Part shown: positions 36,379-45,249 of the stretch, piece after piece
How the letters are laid out: each line of letters starts with the position of its first letter
Position numbering within the stretch: the stretch's first letter is position 1
DNA from: JABDIP01 sp965212545
GTDB lineage: Bacteria > Pseudomonadota > Alphaproteobacteria > DSM-16000 > Inquilinaceae
NCBI GenBank assembly: GCA_965212545.1
Contig: CBDBVB010000031.1
Location: 62,001-126,000, forward strand
Reading direction: 5' to 3'
DNA: 64,000 nucleotides
Notes under the pieces: model-generated
Seen by the model: only the letters and a program-made list of their open reading frames with translations
Told to the model about the DNA's origin: nothing
The model's database searches: none
Translations under genes and position numbers: made by a program

Positions 36379-37599
36379 ATGGACGCATTGAGACTCGCAG
36401 GCAGTGCGCCACCGCATCGGCGCGCTGACGATGTCGTTGATTCTGACAGGCGGCGTGTTGACGTCGGAGACCTGCAGGCGCGGTTGGAGCGGCTGCTTCC
36501 CCGGTTGCGGATGGCCGTGGTCTATGGCGGAGACAAATCCTCTGAAGGTGCGGTCATCAACCAGACCGTCAATCGTCGGCCTTGGAAGAGCTATCGGTCG
36601 GTTGCCGAGGATATCGCCGGCGCCCTCGAGCGACTGGGTGTCGGTTCGGTCGAGGTGCTGCCGGACGATATGCGTCTCGGCGCCCATGCCGAGAAGCATG
36701 ACATCCATCTCGCCTGGCTCAACACGGCCGGGGTCCAGGGCTTCCATTCCGTCTCGCACGCCGCGGCGATGCTTGAGATGATGGGAATTCCCTACGTCGG
36801 GCACGACCCGCTGACCGCGGCCATGTTGGACAACAAGGACGCGTTCAAGCGCCATCTGCTGGCGCTCGGCATCCCGACGACACCCTTCGTCACCTGGAAC
36901 CTGGAGCGTGGTCCCTTCGCCCCTGACCTGAATAGCCGGTTCTTCGGCACGTTCGGGCATTTCCGCGGCCCATTCGTCGTCAAGCCGGTTTCCGGTCGCG
37001 CCTCGTTGCATGTGCATGTCGTCGAAGATGCCTCCGGCCTGACCGAGAAGGTCGCCGAAGTCTATGAGGCGACCGAAAACGACGTGATGATCGAACCCTA
37101 CCTGGAAGGGCGCGAATACTGCGTCGCGGTGTGCGGGCCGGTGGTGTCCTCGGGCCGGGTGCTGTCGCGCCACGATGGACCGTTCATCCCATCGGTGGTC
37201 GAACGGGTTCTGGACTCGGACGAGCGGATCTTCACCTCGATGGACGAGAAGCCGATCACCACCGAACGGGTGCGGACCCTCGATCCCGTCGAGGATGCCG
37301 CGGAAATCAATCGGCTGCACGGCCTGGCCCGCGAGGTCTTCATCGAGTTCGGCCTTGAGACGCTCGTGCGTATCGATGTGCGCGCCGATGCGGGGGGCCG
37401 CATGTGCATCCTGGAAACGAACCCCAAACCGGATCTCAAGCGGCCAAACGGCACTGCTACCAGCCTGGTCTGCACGGAATTGGAGAGCCATGGCATGGAC
37501 TATGACGACCTGATCCTGTCCATGCTGGCGGACCGGTTGGAATTGCTGATGCGCCGTCGACGCGGTGCTGCCCAGCGACTGATAGAGCTGGCCGGTTAA
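36379..37599 (+). CDS. ATP-grasp ligase, D-alanine-D-alanine-ligase-like
   Basis: 406 aa. The fold is shown by MAVVYGGDKSSEGAVINQTV at residues ~50-70 (Ddl-type N-terminal domain), NKDAFKRHLLALGIPTTPF, GPFVVKPVSGRASLHVHVVE (ATP-binding Lys), MIEPYLEGREYCVAVCG, and LVRIDVRADAGGRMCILETN followed by PKPDL, the Mg-binding D-x-D/E-x-N region. It joins an acyl-phosphate intermediate to an amine or amino acid. A dedicated cell-wall Ddl usually lies in the dcw cluster, so this one probably has another substrate. It starts an operon with a sensor-MFS gene (24 bp downstream) and a binding-protein gene. The first ~45 residues are not conserved; a later start is possible. Confidence 0.88.
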   Translation: MDALRLAGSAPPHRRADDVVDSDRRRVDVGDLQARLERLLPRLRMAVVYGGDKSSEGAVINQTVNRRPWKSYRSVAEDIAGALERLGVGSVEVLPDDMRLGAHAEKHDIHLAWLNTAGVQGFHSVSHAAAMLEMMGIPYVGHDPLTAAMLDNKDAFKRHLLALGIPTTPFVTWNLERGPFAPDLNSRFFGTFGHFRGPFVVKPVSGRASLHVHVVEDASGLTEKVAEVYEATENDVMIEPYLEGREYCVAVCGPVVSSGRVLSRHDGPFIPSVVERVLDSDERIFTSMDEKPITTERVRTLDPVEDAAEINRLHGLAREVFIEFGLETLVRIDVRADAGGRMCILETNPKPDLKRPNGTATSLVCTELESHGMDYDDLILSMLADRLELLMRRRRGAAQRLIELAG

Positions 37600-37623
37600 T
37601 CCGGCGCCGCAGTCGAGAGGAAT

Positions 37624-40044
37624 ATGAGCGACATGCGATCGGCCAAATCGTTCAAACGGCGCCTGATCGACGCGACGATGATGTTCCTGGTGTTGGGGCT
37701 GTCGCTGATGCTGCTGATCTATGTCGGATTCAGCGAGGCGAAGCGCACCTACCAGCAGTTCCAGCTGGAGAAGCTGGAAGCCCAGGGCAAGATCACCCAG
37801 AACGAGCTGGAATCATTCCTGCGCGCCGGCCTGCCGCTGCGCCAATTCGTCGGCTTCGGGACGTTGGCGGGACCGATTCTCGAATCCGATCACAGCATCG
37901 CGGCAATGACCGTCTTCGATCGTACCGGACGGGCCATCTTCGCAGCGGGCGACGACACGATTCCGCTCCTTCCACTCGCCGAGACCGCAGAAAGCAACAC
38001 GTTCGAATTGCGCAAGACCAGGCAATACGAGCAGGTCGTGCTGCCACTGCGAAACCGGTTCGAGACCGTCGGCAGTCTGGCCGTCACGATGCCGACTTCC
38101 GTCGTGACGGGCACCGTCGAATCGGCGTTCAAGCCGCTCCTGGTGGTGGCCGCGTGTTTGTCGGCGGCTTTTGCGATGTTCGTGTCGATCGCGCAGGCGC
38201 CGGTGACCCAAGGCCGCACACCATGGCTGCAGATCGTCTATGCGCTGACTTTCCTGGGCATGGCCGTGCTGGTGATCGCCACGCTGGTCAACCTCTACAA
38301 GGACGGCGCCACCACCCGAGCCCAGGCCGTCGCCGATTCGCTGGGCCAGCGGCTGTCCATCATCATGATGGTCAACATCAACATCGACCAGATCGACGGG
38401 CTCGACGCCATTTTCGATGATTATCGCCGGCTGTATCCAGACATCAGCGCTGCCGGACTGATCGTCAATGGCAAGGTCCACGCCCACACCGACCGCGAAG
38501 CCGCCGACAAGCCCTGGATGACCGACTCGGCCAACTATGAATACGAGGTCGACCTGTCGCGGCCCGAAGCCGGACGCAACGTCAAGGTCAAGGTTGCACT
38601 GCCGGCCAATATCGTATCCAACCGGGTGCTGCGGAGCGTGAAGAACTTCGCCGCGCTGTTCGTCGCCTCCGGATTCCTCGCCGGACTGTTCCTGCAACTC
38701 GCCGGATCGGTGCAGCAGCAGGCAACAGGCAGCAAGGCCGGGGACCGCGAAGAGCCTGACGCGACCGACCCGTCCGAAGGCGGCGGCTCGCAACGGGATA
38801 TCGCGCTTCTTGACCTGGTCAAGCCGGTGTTCTTCGTCGCGGTCTTCCTGGAACACCTGAACTACGCCTTCCTGCCGCAATTCATGCATGAGGTCGTGGC
38901 CGAGTCCGGCCTCTCCTCCGGATATGCCTCAGCGCCATTCACGGCGTATTACCTGTGCTTTGCGCTGGCCCTGATCCCGGCCGGGCACTATGCCCAGAAC
39001 TGGAGCGCCAGGCCGTTGATGTATGGCGGCCTAATCCTGGCCGCCTTCGGCGTGTTCGCGATGGCGCTTCCGACCGATTTCTACATCGTCACAACGGCGC
39101 GCGCGGTCTCTGGAATCGGCCAAGGCATGCTGTTCATCGGCGTGCAGTCCTACATCCTCGCAATCGCATCGCCGGGCGGCAAGACACGCGGCGCGGCGAT
39201 CATTGTCTTCGGCTTCCAGGGCGGAATGATCTCCGGTATGGCGATCGGATCCCTGCTGGTCACCTATATGGGCGCCCAGGGTGTGTTCACGCTCGGCGGA
39301 TTGATCGCCACGGGAATGGCGCTCTATGCGATCACCGTGTTGCCATCGACGGCGCCGCGGCGAGTCGCAGAGATCGGAATGGGTGCGACATTCCGGCGGC
39401 TTGGGCGCGACGTTGGCCAGGTGCTGCGCAGCATGCATTTCCTGCAGACCATGTTCTTCATCGGCATTCCGGCGAAGGCGGTGCTGACCGGCATCATCAT
39501 CTTCGCGCTGCCGCTGCTGTTGGCTCACAAACACTATGCCCAGGAAGACATCGGCCAGATCATCATGGTCTACGCGGCCGGCGTCGTGCTGGCCAGCAGT
39601 TGGGTCTCACGCCTCGTCGACCGAACCGGGAAGACCGATACCATCCTGTTCTGGGGAGCGGTCATCAGCGGCGTCGGCCTCATGGCAATCGGCCTGATCG
39701 ACTGGGATGGACTCAATAGGGGCGACGATGGCGGCCTGCTGGTGACGATGGTGCTGATCATCGGAGTCGCCACGGTCGGCGTCGCCCACGGTTTCATCAA
39801 CGCGCCGGTGGTCACTCATGTGGCCGAATCGGAACTGGCATCGAAGATCGGCCCGACATCGGTTACCGCGACCTATCGATTCCTGGAGCGTATCGGCCAC
39901 GTCGCCGGTCCGATGATCGTCGGCCAGATGTTCCTGTATTGGGGGCAAAGCGCCCTGAACCTGATGTGGATCGGGGTGGCGATTGCCCTTCTGGGCATCC
40001 TCTTCCTGTCCCGGTCCACACAGCAATGGGCCAGCACTGCCTAG
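37624..40044 (+). CDS. Sensor domain-MFS transporter fusion
   Basis: 806 aa. Residues ~18-36 form a first membrane helix, followed by a ~120-residue extracytoplasmic domain (MTVFDRTGRAIFAAGDDTIP and later SLAVTMPTSVV resemble Cache/PAS-like sensor strands). Two helices follow (~165-185, ~203-225), then a second extracytoplasmic domain (~230-335, IFDDYRRLYPDISAAGLIVN, GKVHAHTDREAADKPWM) and a further helix. A linker (~365-390) leads to a 12-helix MFS permease (~393-800) with GIGQGMLFIGVQSYILAI and GFQGGMISGMAIGSLLV. The layout resembles the input half of a chemoreceptor joined to a transporter. It lies between the ATP-grasp and binding-protein genes (13 bp to the next start). The idea that ligand sensing gates or directs transport is inference. 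Confidence 0.85.
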   Translation: MSDMRSAKSFKRRLIDATMMFLVLGLSLMLLIYVGFSEAKRTYQQFQLEKLEAQGKITQNELESFLRAGLPLRQFVGFGTLAGPILESDHSIAAMTVFDRTGRAIFAAGDDTIPLLPLAETAESNTFELRKTRQYEQVVLPLRNRFETVGSLAVTMPTSVVTGTVESAFKPLLVVAACLSAAFAMFVSIAQAPVTQGRTPWLQIVYALTFLGMAVLVIATLVNLYKDGATTRAQAVADSLGQRLSIIMMVNINIDQIDGLDAIFDDYRRLYPDISAAGLIVNGKVHAHTDREAADKPWMTDSANYEYEVDLSRPEAGRNVKVKVALPANIVSNRVLRSVKNFAALFVASGFLAGLFLQLAGSVQQQATGSKAGDREEPDATDPSEGGGSQRDIALLDLVKPVFFVAVFLEHLNYAFLPQFMHEVVAESGLSSGYASAPFTAYYLCFALALIPAGHYAQNWSARPLMYGGLILAAFGVFAMALPTDFYIVTTARAVSGIGQGMLFIGVQSYILAIASPGGKTRGAAIIVFGFQGGMISGMAIGSLLVTYMGAQGVFTLGGLIATGMALYAITVLPSTAPRRVAEIGMGATFRRLGRDVGQVLRSMHFLQTMFFIGIPAKAVLTGIIIFALPLLLAHKHYAQEDIGQIIMVYAAGVVLASSWVSRLVDRTGKTDTILFWGAVISGVGLMAIGLIDWDGLNRGDDGGLLVTMVLIIGVATVGVAHGFINAPVVTHVAESELASKIGPTSVTATYRFLERIGHVAGPMIVGQMFLYWGQSALNLMWIGVAIALLGILFLSRSTQQWASTA

Positions 40045-40057
40045 AAAGGGAATAACC

Positions 40058-41269
40058 ATGACTTCTCGCGGAATCCATCTGACACGCCGCGCCGCCATCG
40101 CCCTTCTGGCGGCGCCACTGGCGTTCGGCGGCCTGATCGGCACGGCCCGGGCGGACTCGGTCCCGAACTATGCCGACTGGTTCGGCTATGATGACCAGGC
40201 GACTTTGGCTTGGGACTTCATCGAGACTCCGGATGCGCCCTGGATCGTCACGATCCGGCGGAAGAACCGCATTATCGGCACGCCGCAGCGGGTCATGGTG
40301 ATCTACCCGCGCCCCTCCTCGGCATACGATGTCGCCATCACCAAGGTGCTGGACGTCTTCGCCGAGAAGGACATGAATGTCGAATTCACCGTCTACAACT
40401 TCGCCAAATCCGACGACCGCGGCGTTCAAGCGCTCAGCATGGCCGAGGTCGGCGATTTTGACCTGATGTTCTCGATGGGCTCGGAATCGACTGCGTGGCT
40501 CTGGGAACACTATCGCGGTGGCGAAGTCCCGGTCGTGTCGGTCTGCTCCAAGGACCCCGTCCTGCTGGGGCAGGCGGAAGACTACGACACCGGCACCGGC
40601 ACCAATTTCGCGTTCACGTCGCTGAACACGCCGATCGAGGTGCAGATGCAGTACCTACTGGCGCTGAAGCCTGACCTGCAAAACCTGGCGATTCTGGTCG
40701 ACAGCCAGAACATCAGCGCCATGCAGACCCAGGCCGATCCGATCGCACGCTATGCCCGGCGCCGCGGCATCCAGGTGTTCGATGTCGCCGTGCGAGATCC
40801 GCAGAACGCTCGCCAGGAATTGTCGCGCCTGGTCCGCTCCACGGTCGACGACATGCGGCGCAACGATCCGACGCTTGACAACAGCGTATTCTGGGTCACC
40901 GGCAGCACGGCGGTGTTCCGGGAAATCCGTACCATCAATACCCATGCGAATCGGGTGCCGGTGATCAGCGTGGTGCCGGAGGTCGTGGCCGCCGGCGACG
41001 ACAGCGCGGTACTGTCGATCGGCGTCAGCTTCCAGAGCAATGCCCATATCGCGGCTATCTACGGCGCCGATGTTCTGACCGATCGGGTCGATGTCGGCGA
41101 TCTGGCCGTCGGCGTGGTCTCGCCGCCGGACATCGCCATCAATTTCCGCAAGGCGCGGTCCATCGGGCTGAACGTGCCGTTCAGCTTCCTGGAAAGCGCC
41201 AGCACGGTCTACGATTATGAGGGACGGGCGGTTCGAGTGGACGGCAAGTCACTGGTTCCCACCAACTGA
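40058..41269 (+). CDS. Periplasmic binding protein, ABC_sub_bind (TrpX-like) family
   Basis: 403 aa from ATG 40058, with AAAGGG 7 nt upstream. The N-terminus has a twin-Arg pair (TRRAAIALLAAPLAFGG) and a cleavage region ARAD, so Tat export is possible. The mature part has the two-lobed type I binding fold: QRVMVIYPRPSSAYDVAITK, FDLMFSMGSESTAWLWEHY, GTGTNFAFTSLNTPIEVQMQ, LQNLAILVDSQNISAMQ and ADVLTDRVDVGDLAVGVVSP. This family normally supplies ABC importers, but no ABC permease or ATPase is present here; it follows the sensor-MFS gene by 13 bp. It may present ligand to that sensor. A hairpin terminator follows. Confidence 0.9.
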   Translation: MTSRGIHLTRRAAIALLAAPLAFGGLIGTARADSVPNYADWFGYDDQATLAWDFIETPDAPWIVTIRRKNRIIGTPQRVMVIYPRPSSAYDVAITKVLDVFAEKDMNVEFTVYNFAKSDDRGVQALSMAEVGDFDLMFSMGSESTAWLWEHYRGGEVPVVSVCSKDPVLLGQAEDYDTGTGTNFAFTSLNTPIEVQMQYLLALKPDLQNLAILVDSQNISAMQTQADPIARYARRRGIQVFDVAVRDPQNARQELSRLVRSTVDDMRRNDPTLDNSVFWVTGSTAVFREIRTINTHANRVPVISVVPEVVAAGDDSAVLSIGVSFQSNAHIAAIYGADVLTDRVDVGDLAVGVVSPPDIAINFRKARSIGLNVPFSFLESASTVYDYEGRAVRVDGKSLVPTN

Positions 41270-41288
41270 CCGGCTTTCGGGTCGGGTG

Positions 41289-41314
41289 AAGGGGCCGCCA
41301 TTCGGCGGCCCTTT
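41289..41314. terminator. Hairpin terminator between convergent operons
   Basis: AAGGGGCCGCC and GGCGGCCCTTT form an ~11-bp stem with loop ATTC, with A-rich and T-rich flanks, so it can work on both strands. It lies between the stop of the binding-protein gene (plus) and the stop of gpsA (minus). Confidence 0.8.
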
Positions 41315-41336
41315 CCATGTCTGCGTACCGGTGCCG

Positions 41337-42329
41337 CTACCGGTGCTCTGCCTTGAACGGACGGGCGAGCAGAGCGAGAACCGATTCGTCGATCCCCGAG
41401 ACACCCCGCAGCACGGCATCCACGGCGGAGGCGATCGGCGCCTCTACCCCATGGTCGGCCGCCAGCCGAACCACCGCCCCGGCCGTATAGACGCCCTCGC
41501 TGACGCTGCGCCGGCCGGCGAGGATCTCGTCGAGCGTCCTGCCCTGCCCCAGCGCGAAGCCCAGCGAGCTGTTACGCGATTCAAGGCTGGTGCATGTCAG
41601 CATCAGGTCGCCGAGTCCCGACAATCCCATCAGCGTCTCCGGCCGCGCGCCCATGGCGGCGCCAAGGCGCATCAACTCCGCCAGGCCGCGCGTCACCAGC
41701 GCCGCCCGGGCGTTCTCGCCGAGTGCGCGCCCCATCACCACACCGGCGGCGATCGCCAGCACGTTCTTCACCGCGCCGCCGATCTGGGCACCCAGAACGT
41801 CGTCGCTCCAATAGGGCCGGAATGTTGTGCTGCCAAGCGCCTGGACCAGCGCCTCGCCCAATCCCTCGTCAGCGCAGGCAAGTGTAACCGCGGTCGGCTG
41901 GCCACGCGCGACCTCGGCGGCGAAGCTCGGGCCGGACAGTATGGCGATCGGCGCCTTCGGGCACTCCGTGGCGACCACTTCCGACATCAACGCGCCGGTC
42001 GCCGTCTCGAAACCCTTCGCACAGACGACAAGCGGCCGCTCGACTTCAGACAGGCGCCTGCAGACCTCGCGCAGATGCTGGGCCGGCGTCACCAGCAACA
42101 GCGCGTCGGCCGCCCTGGCCTGATCCAGATCCTCCGTGGCGTCGATCGCCGGGTCCAGCGCGACATCGGGAAGATAGAGCGGGTTCTCCTGCCGCTCGTT
42201 CACGCTGCGGACCACCTCGGGATTGCGCGCCCACAGCACGGTGTCCCGCCCGGCCCGGCATACCGCCTGCGCCAGGGCGGTGCCCCAGGCGCCGCCGCCG
42301 ACAACCGCTATTCTGCCAAAACCGGTCAT
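41337..42329 (-). CDS. gpsA: NAD(P)H-dependent glycerol-3-phosphate dehydrogenase
   Basis: 330 aa from ATG 42329, which overlaps the tsaD stop as ATGA; a longer in-frame start lies inside tsaD and is unlikely. It makes sn-glycerol 3-phosphate for phospholipids from dihydroxyacetone phosphate in the cytosol. Landmarks are IAVVGGGAWGTALAQAV (nucleotide-binding), ARNPEVV, ILSGPSFAAEVARGQPTAV, GAVKNVLAIAAGVVMG (catalytic Lys) and GLSGLGDLMLTCTS. It is translationally coupled to tsaD, a conserved alphaproteobacterial pair. Confidence 0.97.
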   Translation of the reverse strand: MTGFGRIAVVGGGAWGTALAQAVCRAGRDTVLWARNPEVVRSVNERQENPLYLPDVALDPAIDATEDLDQARAADALLLVTPAQHLREVCRRLSEVERPLVVCAKGFETATGALMSEVVATECPKAPIAILSGPSFAAEVARGQPTAVTLACADEGLGEALVQALGSTTFRPYWSDDVLGAQIGGAVKNVLAIAAGVVMGRALGENARAALVTRGLAELMRLGAAMGARPETLMGLSGLGDLMLTCTSLESRNSSLGFALGQGRTLDEILAGRRSVSEGVYTAGAVVRLAADHGVEAPIASAVDAVLRGVSGIDESVLALLARPFKAEHR

Positions 42330-43384
42330 GCCTTCACCCCCGCGCCGATGGCCGGCGCCGCCCCCGGATCGAGCGGCCAGCGCGGCCGCGGTGCAAAGTC
42401 GAGTTCGTCGGACTGCCCGAGCCTGAGGCGTTCCAGCCCGGCCCAGGCAATCATGGCGGCGTTGTCGGTACACAGGGTGGCCGGCGGCGCAACGAACGAC
42501 AGGCCGGACTCCCTCGCAAGCTCCGCAAGCCGATCGCGCAGCGCCCTGTTGGCGGCAACGCCGCCGGCAACGACCAGGGCGCCGGCATCGCGACGATCGC
42601 GCCGGAATGCGGCGATGGCATTGCCGGTGCGGTCGATCAGGCAGTCGCCGACTGCGGCCTGGAATCCAGCAGCCAGATCATCGACGTCGCCGCGCTTGAG
42701 CGGGCCGGGCGGCAGGGCATCCACATGCCGCCTGAGGGCGGTTTTCAGCCCCGAGAACGAGAAGTCGCAACCGGAACGGCCTGCCATCGGCCTTGGCAGG
42801 GCGAAGCGGGCCGCGTGACCGTTGCCCGCTGCCCGCTCGATCTCCGGCCCGCCGGGATATCCCAACCCCAGGAGCTTCGCCGCCTTGTCGAAGGCCTCGC
42901 CGACGGCGTCGTCGATCGTGGTGCCGAGTCGCCGGTACGCGCCGACGCCGTCGACCACCAGTAGCTGACAATGGCCGCCGGAGACCAGCAGCAGCAGGTA
43001 GGGGAAGCCGAGGTCGTCGGTCAGTCGCGCGGTCAGCGCATGCCCTTCCAGATGGTTGACCGCCAGGAACGGCAAATCGTGCACCGCCGCGATCGCCTTT
43101 CCCGTCATGACGCCGACCATCACGCCGCCGATCAGGCCGGGGCCGCCGGTCGCCGCCACCCCATCCAGCGACTCGAATTCGATTTCCGCCTCGTCGAGCG
43201 CCTGTCGGATCAGAACACCGAGATAGGAGAGATGGGCGCGGGCGGCGATCTCCGGCACCACGCCGCCATAAGGGCGGTGGGCATCGAGTTGCGACAGAAC
43301 CACGTTTGACAGGATACGCCGATCATCCGCGACCACCGCTGCCGCGGTCTCGTCGCAGGACGTTTCGATGCCCAGCACGATCAT
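42326..43384 (-). CDS. tsaD: tRNA N6-threonylcarbamoyladenosine transferase subunit
   Basis: 352 aa. It transfers threonylcarbamoyl to A37 of ANN-decoding tRNAs with TsaB/TsaE. N-terminus MIVLGIETSCDETAAAVVAD, metal-binding NHLEGHALTARL (HxxxH), LVSGGHCQLLVVDG, GYPGGPEIERAA and VAGGVAANRALRD are diagnostic. It is divergent from hemC across ~160 bp and overlaps gpsA downstream by 4 bp. Confidence 0.98.
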   Translation of the reverse strand: MIVLGIETSCDETAAAVVADDRRILSNVVLSQLDAHRPYGGVVPEIAARAHLSYLGVLIRQALDEAEIEFESLDGVAATGGPGLIGGVMVGVMTGKAIAAVHDLPFLAVNHLEGHALTARLTDDLGFPYLLLLVSGGHCQLLVVDGVGAYRRLGTTIDDAVGEAFDKAAKLLGLGYPGGPEIERAAGNGHAARFALPRPMAGRSGCDFSFSGLKTALRRHVDALPPGPLKRGDVDDLAAGFQAAVGDCLIDRTGNAIAAFRRDRRDAGALVVAGGVAANRALRDRLAELARESGLSFVAPPATLCTDNAAMIAWAGLERLRLGQSDELDFAPRPRWPLDPGAAPAIGAGVKA

Positions 43385-43544
43385 TGGGACACCCGAGCCA
43401 TGGGAGATCGGGCTTCATAGCAGCCACCGGCCGCGCCGGGCAACGGGCCGCTTCGCGCAAACCGCCGGCGGCGATCCGACACCCGGCGTACAAGTCCTTT
43501 CCTTGCCATGGCCAAGGCAGAGAATACCGGCTACACCAGCGGCC

Positions 43545-44474
43545 ATGACCGCACAGTTGAAGATCGGCACGCGTGGAAGCCCGCTGGCACTGGCCCAAGC
43601 GCGCGAGGTCGCCGACCGCCTTGCCTCGGCCCATGGCGAGCTGGCCGCGCCGAATGCGATCGAAACGGTGGTGATCCGGACGACCGGAGATGCGGTGCAG
43701 AACCGGCCGCTGGCGGAGATTGGCGGCAAGGGCCTGTTCACCAAGGAGATCGACGAGGCGCTGCTGTCCGGCGCGATCGATCTTGCGGTGCACTCCATGA
43801 AGGACGTGCCCACATGGCTGCCCGACGGCGTGTGCTTCCCGTGTCTGCTGCCGCGCCAGGACCCCCGCGACGCCCTGTTCGCCGGCAGCGCCGTCCGACT
43901 CGACGAGCTGCCGCAACAGGCCGTCGTCGGTACCGGCGCACTGCGGCGTCAGGCGCAGATTCTGGAGCGACGGCCCGACCTGACCGTGGTCCCGATGCGC
44001 GGCAATGTCGAGACGAGGTTGCGCAAGCTGGCCGAGGGTCAGGTTGACGCCACCTTGCTCGCGGCCGCGGGGCTTCATCGGCTGGGGATGGCCGATCGAA
44101 TCACCGCCATCTTGGCGGTCGAGGAGATGCTGCCGGCGGTCGCCCAGGGCGCGATCGGCATCGCCTGCCGGGCCTCCGATAGCGCCGTTCTGGAGCTGCT
44201 TGCCGCCATTCATTGCGCCGATACCGGCGATTGCGTCGATGCCGAACGGGCGATGCTGGCCGAGTTGGACGGGTCGTGCCGGACGCCGATCGCGGCGCTC
44301 GCGCGGCTCGACCCGGATGGCCGAATGGCGTTGGAGTCCTTGATCGCCCGCCCGGACGGAAGCGAGGTGCTGCGGACCCGTCGCGACGGCAGCCGCGCCG
44401 ATGCGCAAACCATAGGGCGGGACGCCGGGGCCGAACTCAAATCCCGGGCCAGCGACGATTTCCGTGCCTGGTGA
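43545..44474 (+). CDS. hemC: Hydroxymethylbilane synthase (porphobilinogen deaminase)
   Basis: 309 aa from ATG 43545; the upstream extension to 43368 overlaps tsaD and is not conserved. It polymerises four porphobilinogens in heme synthesis. Landmarks: LKIGTRGSPLALAQAREVAD, GGKGLFTKEIDEALLSGAID, AVHSMKDVPTWLPDG, MRGNVETRLRKLAEGQVDAT and ELDGSCRTPIAALA, where the Cys holds the dipyrromethane cofactor. First gene of a hemC-hemD-mitofilin-hemY operon. Confidence 0.97.
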   Translation: MTAQLKIGTRGSPLALAQAREVADRLASAHGELAAPNAIETVVIRTTGDAVQNRPLAEIGGKGLFTKEIDEALLSGAIDLAVHSMKDVPTWLPDGVCFPCLLPRQDPRDALFAGSAVRLDELPQQAVVGTGALRRQAQILERRPDLTVVPMRGNVETRLRKLAEGQVDATLLAAAGLHRLGMADRITAILAVEEMLPAVAQGAIGIACRASDSAVLELLAAIHCADTGDCVDAERAMLAELDGSCRTPIAALARLDPDGRMALESLIARPDGSEVLRTRRDGSRADAQTIGRDAGAELKSRASDDFRAW

Positions 44475-44490
44475 CCGGGCCGGCGATGCG

Positions 44491-45234
44491 ATGAGCTGCT
44501 GGCTGCTGACGCGCCCGATGGCGGATTCACGATCACTGCAGGCCGAATTGCGGGCCCGCGGCCACCAGGCGGTGATCGCGCCGGTGCTGGAGATTGCATT
44601 CCGGAACCAGCCGCCTCCAAGCCTGGACGGTGTGCAGGCCCTGTTGTTCACAAGCCAGAACGGCGTGCGCGCCTTTGCCGCGGCCAGTCGTCCCACGGAG
44701 ATCCGGGTCTTCGCCGTCGGGCGTTCCACAGCCGATGCCGCGATCGCCGCCGGCTTCGGTCCGGTCGAGAGCGCCGACGGCGATTCCGGCGCATTGGCCG
44801 CACTTGTCGCGGCACGGCTTGCCCCCGAAGACGGCGCGCTGCTGCATATCGCAGGCACAAAGGTCGCCGGCGACCTTGCCGACACGCTCGAGGGCGCCGG
44901 CTTCGCGGTGCGCCGGTTGGTGCTGTACGAGGCCCGCCCGGTCGACCACCTGCCCGAGACCGCCGCCACGGCGCTGCGCGGCGGCAAAGTGGCGGGAGCC
45001 CTGTTTTTCTCTCCACGGACTGCGGACGTGTTTGCTAGGCTCGTAGCCGCGGCAGGCTTGACTTCCAGGCTGCACGGGCTGGCCGCGCTGTGCCTCAGCA
45101 ACGCGGTCGCCGAACGTCTGGGCGATGGCCACTGGGGAACGGTCCGAATCGCAGAGCGGCCGGAATTGCCCGCCCTTCTCGCCTTGCTCGACACCACCGA
45201 TGCTCCGCCCGCCCGACACGCGACCAATCACTAG
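44491..45234 (+). CDS. hemD: Uroporphyrinogen-III synthase
   Basis: 247 aa. The start is uncertain by a few codons; ATG 44491 gives the conserved SCWLLTRPMADSRSLQAEL. The family is poorly conserved, but LLFTSQNGVRAFA, FAVGRSTADAAIAAGFG, LLHIAGTKVAGDLADTLEGA and GALFFSPRTADVFARL place it. It closes and inverts ring D to make uroporphyrinogen III. It lies 16 bp after hemC and just before the mitofilin gene, the usual alphaproteobacterial order. Confidence 0.93.
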   Translation: MSCWLLTRPMADSRSLQAELRARGHQAVIAPVLEIAFRNQPPPSLDGVQALLFTSQNGVRAFAAASRPTEIRVFAVGRSTADAAIAAGFGPVESADGDSGALAALVAARLAPEDGALLHIAGTKVAGDLADTLEGAGFAVRRLVLYEARPVDHLPETAATALRGGKVAGALFFSPRTADVFARLVAAAGLTSRLHGLAALCLSNAVAERLGDGHWGTVRIAERPELPALLALLDTTDAPPARHATNH

Positions 45235-45249
45235 CCAACAGACCCAGGC

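Noticed and set aside
43323..45227. 634-codon minus-strand reading frame opposite hemC and hemD
   Set aside because: Overlaps two well-supported genes on the other strand and reads as low-complexity Ala/Arg/Ser.
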